This document shows, one piece after another, positions 56,501-64,000 of a stretch of 64,000 nt of DNA. The notes below the pieces were generated by a model. The model searched no databases and was not told the DNA's origin. It saw nothing but the letters and a program-made list of their open reading frames with translations. Positions within the stretch are counted from its first letter, which is position 1. Each line of letters opens with the position of its first letter. Source of the stretch: Psychrobacter aquaticus CMS 56. GTDB lineage: Bacteria; Pseudomonadota; Gammaproteobacteria; Pseudomonadales; Moraxellaceae. The stretch spans positions 434,001 through 498,000 of the forward strand of contig NZ_AUSW01000034.1 in assembly GCF_000471625.1 (NCBI RefSeq). Reading direction: 5' to 3'. A program made the position numbers and the translations under genes.

Positions 56501-59317
56501 TTATTCGTCATCGTCTACTGGCTCGTCCAAGTTATAATCATTGGCAATATCGATCGCATCGTTGACATCAGTCGTTGCGGTGTTACCAGTTGCGGCATCA
56601 ATATCTATTTGCTCTTGACCTTCTACATCAAATGTACCGTCTTCTCTCATGGCATCGATGAGTTCATCGTCATTTTCTTCGTGTTCGACACGTGCCATGG
56701 CGACCAATTTCTCATCTTTAGACAGACGGATGAGCGTGACACCCTGCGTATTGCGACCAGAGCTGGCCACATGCTCAACGGGCGTGCGTACCAATGTGCC
56801 TTTGTCTGATATTAAGATAATATCGTCTGTAGATTCAACTTTGGTGGCACGAACGAGCGCACCATTACGCGCACTGGTCTTGATAGCGATCACACCGCCA
56901 CCACCGCGATTTTGAGTGTTAAACTCATCGATAGAGGTACGTTTACCAAAGCCGTTTTCACAAGCGATAAGGATTTCGCGTACATCTTCTTCGATAACGA
57001 CCAATGATTTGATAAATTCATCAGCAGCCAGACGCATACCGCGCACGCCTTTTGCAGTACGACCCATCGCACGAGCATCATTTTCATCAAAACGAATGGC
57101 TTTACCACTTGAAGCAAACAACATCACTTCTTGGCTGCCATTAGTAATGCGCGCACTCACCAATTTATCGCCTTCTTCTAATCCCACTGCAATTAGGCCG
57201 TTCGAGCGAATGTTGGCAAACTGCTTAAGCTCTACTCGCTTGACTGTCCCGTTAGCGGTTGCAAAAAAGACAAAAGGAGGCTCTGCTTCATTGCTGTCTG
57301 CTAACGAATCATCATCGTTATCTACTAGCGGCAGGTCTGCTTTCGCCGATAAATCTTCTACTATTTTTGGAATTGGCAATATCGTGGTAACGGTTTCATC
57401 ACCATTCAAGCCAATCAAATTGACCAATGGACGACCACGAGCACCGCGACTAGCGATTGGCACTTCAAAACCACGCAAACTAAAAACGCGGCCACTATCG
57501 GTAAAGCATAAGACTGTCGCATGGGTTGAGGTCACGACCAAATGGTCGATCACATCGTCTTCTTTCATTGCGGTTGCAGACTTGCCTTTACCGCCACGTT
57601 TTTGCGCAACATAATCGTCAATCGGCTGAGTTTTTGCATAACCAGTGCGTGATACAGTCATCACGACGGTTTGCTCAGGAATCAGGTCTTCGCGGTTGAA
57701 ATCAGTACGCGAGTCAATGATATCCGTACGGCGCTCGTCACCAAAATTGTCACGAATCTCAATCATCTCATTAGAGATAATGGTCATTAGCTTATCAAAA
57801 TCGCCCAAAATAGACTCTAAGTGAGCAATTTCGCGCAGCAAGTCTTGATATTCTTCGGTCAATTTGTCTTGCTCAAGACCTGTCAAGCGATGCAATTGCA
57901 TGTCTAAAATCGCATTGACCTGTTCAAGTGACAAACGATAACGCTGCTCGCCTTTGGTTTGGCCTTCAATCAAACCAAACGGTGCTTTAGGATCTTCACC
58001 TTCGATGAAATCAGGACGTACCGATTGGCTACCGGCAGCGGCTAACATCGCTACAACGCTACCTGAACCCCATGTGTTATTTAACAAGCTTTCACGTGCC
58101 AAGCCGCGGTTTGCAGAGGCTTTAATTGTCGCAATAATCTCGTCAATGTTCGCTAGTGCAACTGTTAAGCCTTCTAGCAAATGTCCACGTACACGCGCTT
58201 TATTTAGCTCATAAATGGTACGACGTGTTACGACTTCTTGACGATGACGTACAAACGCCGCAATTAGCTGACGCAACGTCAATAGTTTTGGCTGACCATT
58301 ATCCAGCGCCACCATATTGATACTAAAGCTAGACTCAAGTGGCGTTTGTAGGAACAAATTATTAACGATCACTTCTGCCGTTTCACCGCGGCGCAAATCA
58401 ATGGCGATACGCATACCGTCTTTATCAGACTCATCACGAATCTCACTGATACCCTCGATTTTTTTATCACGCACCAGTTCAGCAATACGCTCAATCAACT
58501 TGGCTTTATTGGTTTGGTAAGGCACTTCAGTGAACACAATACGCTCGCGATCACGATTAACACCTGTATCGGTCATGGCTTCGATATGATAACGACCACG
58601 TATGTGTAAACGGCCTTTGCCCGTGCGATAAGCATCTAAAATGCCTGCGCGACCATAAATAATACCGCCTGTGGGGAAATCAGGCCCTGAGATGTGCGAC
58701 ATCAATTCTTCAGCTGAGACTTGCGGGTTTTCTGCATAAGCCAGACAGGCATTGATGACTTCGGTTAGATTGTGCGGTGCCATATTGGTCGCCATACCGA
58801 CCGCGATACCCGTGCCCCCGTTAATCAACAAATTAGGAATACGTGCTGGCATAACGCTTGGCATACGCTCAGAGCCATCGTAGTTGTCTTCCCAATCGAC
58901 CGTATCTTTGTCCAGATCAGCCAGCATCTGATGGGTTAGCTTAGTCATACGGACTTCGGTATAACGCATCGCTGCCGGTGGATCATCATCAATCGAACCA
59001 AAGTTACCTTGACCATCTACCATAGGATAACGCAGGCTAAAATCCTGTGCCATCCGCACAATGGCGTCGTACACCGCACTATCGCCATGTGGGTGATACT
59101 TACCAATGACATCACCGACCACACGTGCCGACTTCTTATAGGGCTTGTTGTAGTCGTTAGATAGTACGTGCATGGCGTACATCACACGTCGGTGTACAGG
59201 CTTGAACCCATCACGCACATCAGGCAGCGCACGCGAGACAATCACGCTCATCGCATAATCCAAATAGGATTGCTTTAATTCATCTACGATGCCAATAGGA
59301 CTGACCGATTCGCTCAT
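56501..59317 (-). CDS. gyrA: DNA gyrase subunit A
   Basis: A 938-residue topoisomerase subunit. The catalytic Tyr119 lies in AMRYTEVRM. The quinolone-resistance region reads [19 protein letters not shown], with Ser80 and Asp84 (E. coli positions 83 and 87) both of the susceptible type. The GyrA box is QKRGGKG, and a six-bladed C-terminal DNA-wrapping domain follows. An acidic tail of about 50 residues ([10 protein letters not shown] ... DEPVDDDE) ends the protein. The start at 59317 has GAAGGAG six bases upstream; an upstream in-frame codon at 59335 adds six residues. Confidence 0.97.
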   Translation of the reverse strand: MSESVSPIGIVDELKQSYLDYAMSVIVSRALPDVRDGFKPVHRRVMYAMHVLSNDYNKPYKKSARVVGDVIGKYHPHGDSAVYDAIVRMAQDFSLRYPMVDGQGNFGSIDDDPPAAMRYTEVRMTKLTHQMLADLDKDTVDWEDNYDGSERMPSVMPARIPNLLINGGTGIAVGMATNMAPHNLTEVINACLAYAENPQVSAEELMSHISGPDFPTGGIIYGRAGILDAYRTGKGRLHIRGRYHIEAMTDTGVNRDRERIVFTEVPYQTNKAKLIERIAELVRDKKIEGISEIRDESDKDGMRIAIDLRRGETAEVIVNNLFLQTPLESSFSINMVALDNGQPKLLTLRQLIAAFVRHRQEVVTRRTIYELNKARVRGHLLEGLTVALANIDEIIATIKASANRGLARESLLNNTWGSGSVVAMLAAAGSQSVRPDFIEGEDPKAPFGLIEGQTKGEQRYRLSLEQVNAILDMQLHRLTGLEQDKLTEEYQDLLREIAHLESILGDFDKLMTIISNEMIEIRDNFGDERRTDIIDSRTDFNREDLIPEQTVVMTVSRTGYAKTQPIDDYVAQKRGGKGKSATAMKEDDVIDHLVVTSTHATVLCFTDSGRVFSLRGFEVPIASRGARGRPLVNLIGLNGDETVTTILPIPKIVEDLSAKADLPLVDNDDDSLADSNEAEPPFVFFATANGTVKRVELKQFANIRSNGLIAVGLEEGDKLVSARITNGSQEVMLFASSGKAIRFDENDARAMGRTAKGVRGMRLAADEFIKSLVVIEEDVREILIACENGFGKRTSIDEFNTQNRGGGGVIAIKTSARNGALVRATKVESTDDIILISDKGTLVRTPVEHVASSGRNTQGVTLIRLSKDEKLVAMARVEHEENDDELIDAMREDGTFDVEGQEQIDIDAATGNTATTDVNDAIDIANDYNLDEPVDDDE

Positions 59318-59737
59318 ATACACTCCTTCACTCACATTTTTTCTGATGCTGACACTTTTGCTCTAGATGCTTATGGATTATACAAAAATATAGCTGCATC
59401 AATGCGCAGCTACGATCAAAATATAGACCCTAAAAAAGCCCTGCTAAGCGTGCAAAACCATAAGAAAACAGCGATAGTTTTAATGATTAATAAAAGAAGC
59501 TATTTTAGCACAAAATTGCTGATTTAGGGGCATCTGACTGTCATTAAAATCAAGCAAAACAGCTTATTAGGGCCCATATTTTAACGGATTGACAGCCTCC
59601 AAATTTATATAAGCGACACCATCATCGACTTCCCTCTTTTTCTCTCATTGATATTAAAAGGCATTTAGCAAAAAACTGCATCCAATGGATACAGTTTTCG
59701 CAATTAGAATAGCTGTTACGGTAAAGTCCGAGTTCTA
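59318..59737. other. Intergenic region between the lipase-like gene and gyrA
   Basis: Contains the terminator of the lipase-like gene's neighbour side (59669-59699) and the presumed gyrA promoter region. No open frame or further clear structure is seen. Confidence 0.4.
59669..59699 (-). terminator. Terminator after the lipase-like gene
   Basis: On the minus strand AAAACTGTATCC-ATT-GGATGCAGTTTTTT forms a 12-bp stem with one mismatch, ending in a T-run. Confidence 0.85.
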
Positions 59738-61435
59738 TTAAGTAGCTTTAAATTCCTGGTTGAAGAATTCGCGCGTGGCTTGCGTACAAGCAGTACTGAC
59801 TAAGCCACCATGATAGCTGCCCAATATCGCAGCGCCTGCGGCCTGTGCTAGCGTTGTTGGATCAGTGACTCCTGCGGCTTGAGCATCTGCAATCGCTTTG
59901 TTTTGAACGGCTGTCAAAGTAGCAGTAAATCTGCCTTGAACGTTATCAAGTACGGTCGTGGCCATCCATGGATTACTCATAGCACTACCAATCGAAGTTA
60001 CTGCACCTCGATCATTCCTTGTATCAACATCGAGTACTGTGACGTTAAGATTATTAGAAGATGCCGCTGCTTGCAATATGGCGGTCATCGAACCTGTATT
60101 TAGGTCGTAGTATACGGTTGGATCTTGATTACCGCCACACAATAGCGTTGGCATAGTTGGGATATAACCACGTAAATCGTTGTCTTTTAAAGCTTTACGC
60201 AAGTTATTTTGTGGATTGGCTGCTGGCAATACACCTGTACCAGCCACTAAGCTATCTAGATTTTGTAGAGCATCAGTTACGTAAGCAGCACGAAAATCTG
60301 TTTTTATCAGATAATTATCATCATCAAACCCTAAGAAAGCAAAAGGCAAATTACTGGCTGGTAACTGATCAAGCACAGGATTGTTAGTCGGTTTGGCTTG
60401 GAATAACGCATTATCAGGTAACTTACCATTGTTTACTAACTCTCCAAAAGTTTGCGTATTTGGTAGCTGGGTATTGGCGTACTGGGCCGTAAAGATATCA
60501 GTTCTATTGCCGTATATATTTTTATATTTTTTGTCTAAGCCAATGGCCAATAATGGGGCAAAACGAGTCGCGCCAATATTGACATTACCTGCAAATATTG
60601 CATCACCAAATGCTGCCAAAGCATACGGCCCTGATGACGGCGCAATCGCGGTAACAGGTTTATTCTGTTGTTCAAGCAGACGTGCGGTTGCCATGGCGAC
60701 ATGCCCGCCCTGTGAGTATCCGCTAATGAACAATTTGCCAGAGTCGTCAATGTTGGTATAGTCGGTATCATTTACAAGCTGTTGCCTAGTAATGATGGTA
60801 CGTGCACCGTCTAACGCATCGACCATATCAGCCGCTTGCTGATCCGCTACCAGATAAGGGTGATAATCAAGATCAGAATCATCATAACCCGCATAGTTTG
60901 GTGCAACCACGATATAACCTTGTGCAGCAAAGTTTGCGGCTATCAGTGTCGCCTCACTGGTTGCTGGATTTTGGGGATTGGCCACTTGACTGAAATCATA
61001 AGATTTTTCTGTCGTTGTGCCATGAGCATAAAGCAATATCGGTCGATCGCCTTGACAGTCAGCACTATCGCCACTCGGTAGCATCAATGCTGCTGTCGCA
61101 TTGGTGCGTTCGCCCGCCGCGCCTACCGTCGGATAGTTGATCTTCTCAATCTTAATGTCACATTTGGCCGCTGGGGTTGCGGTATTACTTAAACCAAACC
61201 CAGTATTTATTTGCTGGGCAGTAAATGCACTGATCGTCTCTACTGTCGTATCATAGGAGACAATCCTTTCATCATCGTCATCGCCGCAACCGACCAATAG
61301 CAAACTACTGGCAATGGCGACTGATAATAAACAACGTGACATTATTGGTGGGGTTGTAGTGATGAGAGAATTTGGAAGCTGATTACTGGTCGCTGGCTTG
61401 GCGCTTGTATCGGTGGCAGGTTTGAATTTTCTCAT
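59738..61435 (-). CDS. Lipoprotein alpha/beta hydrolase, secreted lipase-like
   Basis: A 565-residue hydrolase with a lipobox LLVGC (lipidated Cys50), followed by an Asp-rich stretch GDDDDE. The acidic residues just after the Cys are compatible with surface or inner-membrane retention. The catalytic part has the oxyanion block LLYAHGTT, APNYAGYDDS, the nucleophile elbow GYSQGGH (Ser241), and a C-terminal GSYHGGL with the probable catalytic His. It resembles secreted lipases of the LIP type. A 31-residue Thr/Pro/Asn-rich segment precedes the hydrophobic core. AAGGA eight bases before the first ATG supports that long start, although Met32 (61342) would give a conventional signal peptide. Confidence 0.82.
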   Translation of the reverse strand: MRKFKPATDTSAKPATSNQLPNSLITTTPPIMSRCLLSVAIASSLLLVGCGDDDDERIVSYDTTVETISAFTAQQINTGFGLSNTATPAAKCDIKIEKINYPTVGAAGERTNATAALMLPSGDSADCQGDRPILLYAHGTTTEKSYDFSQVANPQNPATSEATLIAANFAAQGYIVVAPNYAGYDDSDLDYHPYLVADQQAADMVDALDGARTIITRQQLVNDTDYTNIDDSGKLFISGYSQGGHVAMATARLLEQQNKPVTAIAPSSGPYALAAFGDAIFAGNVNIGATRFAPLLAIGLDKKYKNIYGNRTDIFTAQYANTQLPNTQTFGELVNNGKLPDNALFQAKPTNNPVLDQLPASNLPFAFLGFDDDNYLIKTDFRAAYVTDALQNLDSLVAGTGVLPAANPQNNLRKALKDNDLRGYIPTMPTLLCGGNQDPTVYYDLNTGSMTAILQAAASSNNLNVTVLDVDTRNDRGAVTSIGSAMSNPWMATTVLDNVQGRFTATLTAVQNKAIADAQAAGVTDPTTLAQAAGAAILGSYHGGLVSTACTQATREFFNQEFKAT

Positions 61436-61748
61436 AGTTGCTATCCTTAGCAGTAGTAAGTCATACGTTTGCCGAGAGTCCTTGGCAGTATATAAGTTGA
61501 GTTTGACAGATATTTTTTAGTGGATGATTGTTATTGAGCACTTTTTAGACAGACTTGCTTAATAACAATTGTTTCTGAAACCTTACTACTTATACCGTAA
61601 AAAATGATGAAAAGCTACTGCAAAACATGCACTTGCGACCCTCTTTTACGCTATAGAATGATATTTCCTGTTGTTAATCGATTCTGGCTTCGATGTCATC
61701 TTTGTTGTACGATGTTCCAAAATACCATCCCACACAGACAGTCCTCCC
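61436..61748. other. Intergenic region between lipase-like gene and cmoM
   Basis: AT-rich divergent spacer. The cmoM frame is open from a TTG at 61671, but those 26 codons do not resemble the family N-terminus. No clear promoter hexamers or repeats found. Confidence 0.35.
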
Positions 61749-62699
61749 ATGCAAACAAGCCGTCAAAATACAGAAAAACGTGACAACCAATCGATAGATT
61801 CAACTAAGCAAACAACATACCAAGCAGTGACGCAACCAAAAGTTACGCGCTCTGATCGTAGTTTCGATGCCATTGCTGATCATTTTGAAAAAAAAGTCTA
61901 TGGCGGCTTAAAAGGTGAAATTCGCTTGGCGGTGCTACGCCGTGATATTTTCGAGTATAGCGCGCAGATGAGCAAAAGTCTTGGACGACCTTTACGTATT
62001 TTAGATGTGGGTGCAGGGCTTGCACAGATTGCGATAGAGTTGGCTGCTCAAGGTCATAGCGTGGTCATCAATGACATTTCAGTCAATATGCTCGAAAAAG
62101 CAAAAGCGAGCGCGGCACTGATAGACGAAGACCTTGATATAACATGGTATGTTTGTCCGTATCAAGCGCTTGCAGACAAGCTGATTGAAGACAATCTGAC
62201 TAAAGATCATGAGCAAAAAAGCACTGACAACGCGGTTAAAGCATCAGCCAAGTTTGACTTAATCATGTCGCATGCTTTGCTCGAATGGTTAGCAGAACCT
62301 GCAATGGTCATGGACTTTTTTGATCGGCAACTGGCAGATCATGGCGCGCTGTCGTTATGTTTTTATAATCCGGCGAGCTTTGATTATCGTAATCTGATTA
62401 TGGGTAATTTTAATTTGCTCGATAATACGGGCTATCAGGCTGACAATAAGAAAAGTCTGACACCCAATCATCCAGTTGCTAAAGAAGAAGTAGAGTCTTG
62501 GTTGGCGGCGCATCATTATCACATTGTGCGTACCAGTGGTTTGCGCGTGTTCCATGATTATGCACCGCTCAAACGTGGTGGTCATAATGACCCCGATGCC
62601 GTGATACGAATGGAGCTGCGCTATTCACAACAAGAGCCGTATAAATGGCTGGGACGTTATTTGCATATCATGGCAACTCGTCAGGCTGACAGCTTGTAA
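61749..62699 (+). CDS. cmoM: tRNA 5-carboxymethoxyuridine methyltransferase CmoM
   Basis: A 316-residue SAM-dependent methyltransferase. CmoM converts cmo5U34 to its methyl ester in tRNAs. The block DRSFDAIADHFEKKVYGGLK, the SAM motif RILDVGAGLAQIAIELAAQG, the mid region MSHALLEWLAEP and the C-terminal SGLRVFHDY ... EPYKWLGRYLHIMATR align by eye with E. coli CmoM along its length. About 45 N-terminal Gln/Asn/Thr-rich residues and a Lys/Asn/Ser-rich loop (about 150-170) are extra. The ATG at 61749 lacks a ribosome site. It is convergent with the ABC ATPase gene, only 19 bases apart. Confidence 0.88.
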   Translation: MQTSRQNTEKRDNQSIDSTKQTTYQAVTQPKVTRSDRSFDAIADHFEKKVYGGLKGEIRLAVLRRDIFEYSAQMSKSLGRPLRILDVGAGLAQIAIELAAQGHSVVINDISVNMLEKAKASAALIDEDLDITWYVCPYQALADKLIEDNLTKDHEQKSTDNAVKASAKFDLIMSHALLEWLAEPAMVMDFFDRQLADHGALSLCFYNPASFDYRNLIMGNFNLLDNTGYQADNKKSLTPNHPVAKEEVESWLAAHHYHIVRTSGLRVFHDYAPLKRGGHNDPDAVIRMELRYSQQEPYKWLGRYLHIMATRQADSL

Positions 62700-62718
62700 T
62701 ACCTGTCGTCAATAACCA

Positions 62719-63945
62719 CTAGTTATTTTCAGCCATTCTCTGTGATCTATCGTACTCAGACCAAGTTGTCGCATTGATTTCTTTTTCATTGAACACAACC
62801 ACGTGCTCTAGCAAAGGTAATATACCAATGTGTGAGCCAATCTCGTGATTATGATGACTGGCAACTAACGATAATACGGTCTGCCCATCATCGAGTTGTA
62901 AGCGGTATAGATAATTGGCACCGCGAAAAACTCGGCCAATTACTAGCGCCGTCCGCGCACTGTCGTCATCGTGAATGATATCATCAGGGCGCACGAGTAC
63001 TTTAATCGGTGTGCCATTGGGATAATCATACTCACAATATTGCGGCTGTCCCAATTCGTCACAGACTTCCATGCGTCGATAAATATTGCCCAGTGCCGTC
63101 TCAACGTGGCCTTCTTTGATAATGCCATCTATCATTGCGCCTTCGCCCACAAACTCAGCAACAAAAGGACTGATTGGCTCATGATATAGCTCACTTGGGG
63201 TCGCCCACTGTACCAGCTTTCCTTGCTCCATCACCCCGACTTTATCTGCCAAGGCAAATGCTTCGTTTTGGTCATGAGTAACCAAAATAGCGGTGGTATT
63301 GGTACGTTTGAGAATATCTCGAACATTCATTGCCAATGACTCGCGTAGCACCACATCCAAATTAGAAAAAGGCTCATCGAGCAATAACAGTTTGGGCTTT
63401 GGTGCTAAAGCTCGTGCTAAGGCAACACGCTGCTGCTGCCCACCTGAGAGCTCATTTGGACGTTTGTCAGCGTGTTCAGTTAACTCAACGAGGCTTAACA
63501 TCTCAGCCACGCGGGCTTTTTTATCGGCGGCAGACCATTTATTTAGTCCAAAAGCGATGTTTTTTGCCACACTCAAATGACCAAAAAGCGCATAGTCTTG
63601 AAACACCATGCCCATACCGCGTTTGGCTGGAGCAACGGCAAATGAATTGCGGGCGGTTTTGTCAGTTAAATTTTGATTGTTTAGACGAATGGTGCCAGAT
63701 CGGCTCGGCTCTAGTCCTGCAATGGCTCGTAACGCCGTGGTTTTTCCACAACCGCTATAGCCTAAAAAACAACCGATTTCACCTTGTTGTAGTATTAATG
63801 AGAGTCCATTGACAACGATGGTATCGTCATAGCCTACGACTAAATCTTGCACACTAAAATAAGGATTACTAGCGATATCTGTCTCAGTTTCTTGGATCAA
63901 CGCACTATTTTTTTCAATGGGTTTGTTCGGTTGGGTTTGATGCAT
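62719..63945 (-). CDS. ABC transporter ATP-binding protein, FbpC-like
   Basis: A 408-residue ATPase with Walker A GYSGCGKTT (residues 62-70), Q-loop MVFQDYALFGH, signature LSGGQQQR, Walker B LLLLDEPFSNLD, and switch His in VTHDQNEA. C-terminal TOBE-type domains follow (from about 270), one with VLVRPDDIIHDD. This arrangement matches the CUT1/FbpC/PotA group; the sequence RESLAMNVRDILKRTNTTAI and the length suggest the ferric-iron FbpC type. Its permease and binding protein would lie beyond the right edge: minus-strand codons QGKGKT-stop (64000-63980) could be the end of that permease. The substrate is inferred. Confidence 0.85.
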   Translation of the reverse strand: MHQTQPNKPIEKNSALIQETETDIASNPYFSVQDLVVGYDDTIVVNGLSLILQQGEIGCFLGYSGCGKTTALRAIAGLEPSRSGTIRLNNQNLTDKTARNSFAVAPAKRGMGMVFQDYALFGHLSVAKNIAFGLNKWSAADKKARVAEMLSLVELTEHADKRPNELSGGQQQRVALARALAPKPKLLLLDEPFSNLDVVLRESLAMNVRDILKRTNTTAILVTHDQNEAFALADKVGVMEQGKLVQWATPSELYHEPISPFVAEFVGEGAMIDGIIKEGHVETALGNIYRRMEVCDELGQPQYCEYDYPNGTPIKVLVRPDDIIHDDDSARTALVIGRVFRGANYLYRLQLDDGQTVLSLVASHHNHEIGSHIGILPLLEHVVVFNEKEINATTWSEYDRSQRMAENN

Positions 63946-64000
63946 TTTATCTTGTACTACTGGTGATTTTTTTGCATCCTCAAGTCTTACCTTTGCCTTG

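Noticed and set aside
56916..57614. 232-residue open frame on the plus strand
   Set aside because: It lies wholly inside gyrA on the opposite strand, has Ser/Arg-rich composition typical of antisense frames, and no ribosome site.
63980..64000. C-terminal end of an ABC permease gene (QGKGKT-stop)
   Set aside because: Seven codons at the window edge are too few to claim a gene; plausible because a permease normally precedes FbpC.

Overview
The window looks like chromosome of a Psychrobacter-type gammaproteobacterium (Moraxellaceae). The evidence is moderate to low GC, Moraxellaceae-style gene neighbourhoods, the peptidoglycan-recycling pair amgK-murU, a CIO-like cytochrome bd operon, and conserved proteins padded with Asn/Ser/Asp/Gln-rich segments. 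This assignment is inferred from gene content and protein style, not from a database search. Nearly all of the window is core genome. There is no prophage, CRISPR array, rRNA operon or intact insertion sequence; one short inverted-repeat element resembles a MITE.

Layout. 1-0.9 kb: a NUDIX hydrolase cut by the left edge and a Fur-controlled hemP. 1-9.5 kb: tamB and an unusually long tamA. 9.9-16.4 kb: an LplT-like MFS transporter, coq7, a secreted TPR-like protein and a large lipoprotein esterase. 16.8-19.5 kb: cydA-cydB plus a 38-codon third subunit gene. 19.6-21.8 kb: the MITE-like element, then murU and amgK. 22.2-26.7 kb: lptD and surA. 27.2-33.1 kb: a membrane-anchored EEP-family protein, asd, tgt, and an NSS transporter with its 43-residue MetS-type small subunit. 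33.4-46.9 kb: one long minus-strand run in the order rimO, pyrH, frr, uppS, cdsA, dxr, rseP, bamA, lpxD, fabZ, lpxA as transcribed. 47-50.3 kb: glnL-glnG (NtrBC). 50.5 kb: tRNA-Leu(UAG). 50.7-56.3 kb: a Ser/Thr kinase, a DUF815 ATPase, ribonuclease Z, a small membrane protein, a GST and a RarD-like exporter. 56.5-64 kb: gyrA, a lipoprotein lipase-like hydrolase, cmoM and an FbpC-like ABC ATPase.

The dominant theme is the cell envelope. Outer-membrane protein assembly (bamA, surA, tamA, tamB), LPS assembly and lipid A synthesis (lptD, lpxA, lpxD), fatty-acid and phospholipid synthesis (fabZ, cdsA), the undecaprenyl and isoprenoid carriers (uppS, dxr), the envelope-stress protease rseP and MurNAc recycling (amgK, murU) all lie within about 45 kb. 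The usual skp gene between bamA and lpxD is missing here.

I did not find a convincing previously undescribed multi-gene system. The most useful less-obvious items are two very small subunit genes (19417-19533 and 31414-31545), the promoter of hemP embedded in a Fur box, the MITE-like element abutting murU, the structured intergenic region at 26.7-27.2 kb with a 20-bp perfect palindrome, the low-complexity extensions of TamA, LptD, RimO and NtrC, and a lone Ser/Thr kinase with DFA in place of DFG.
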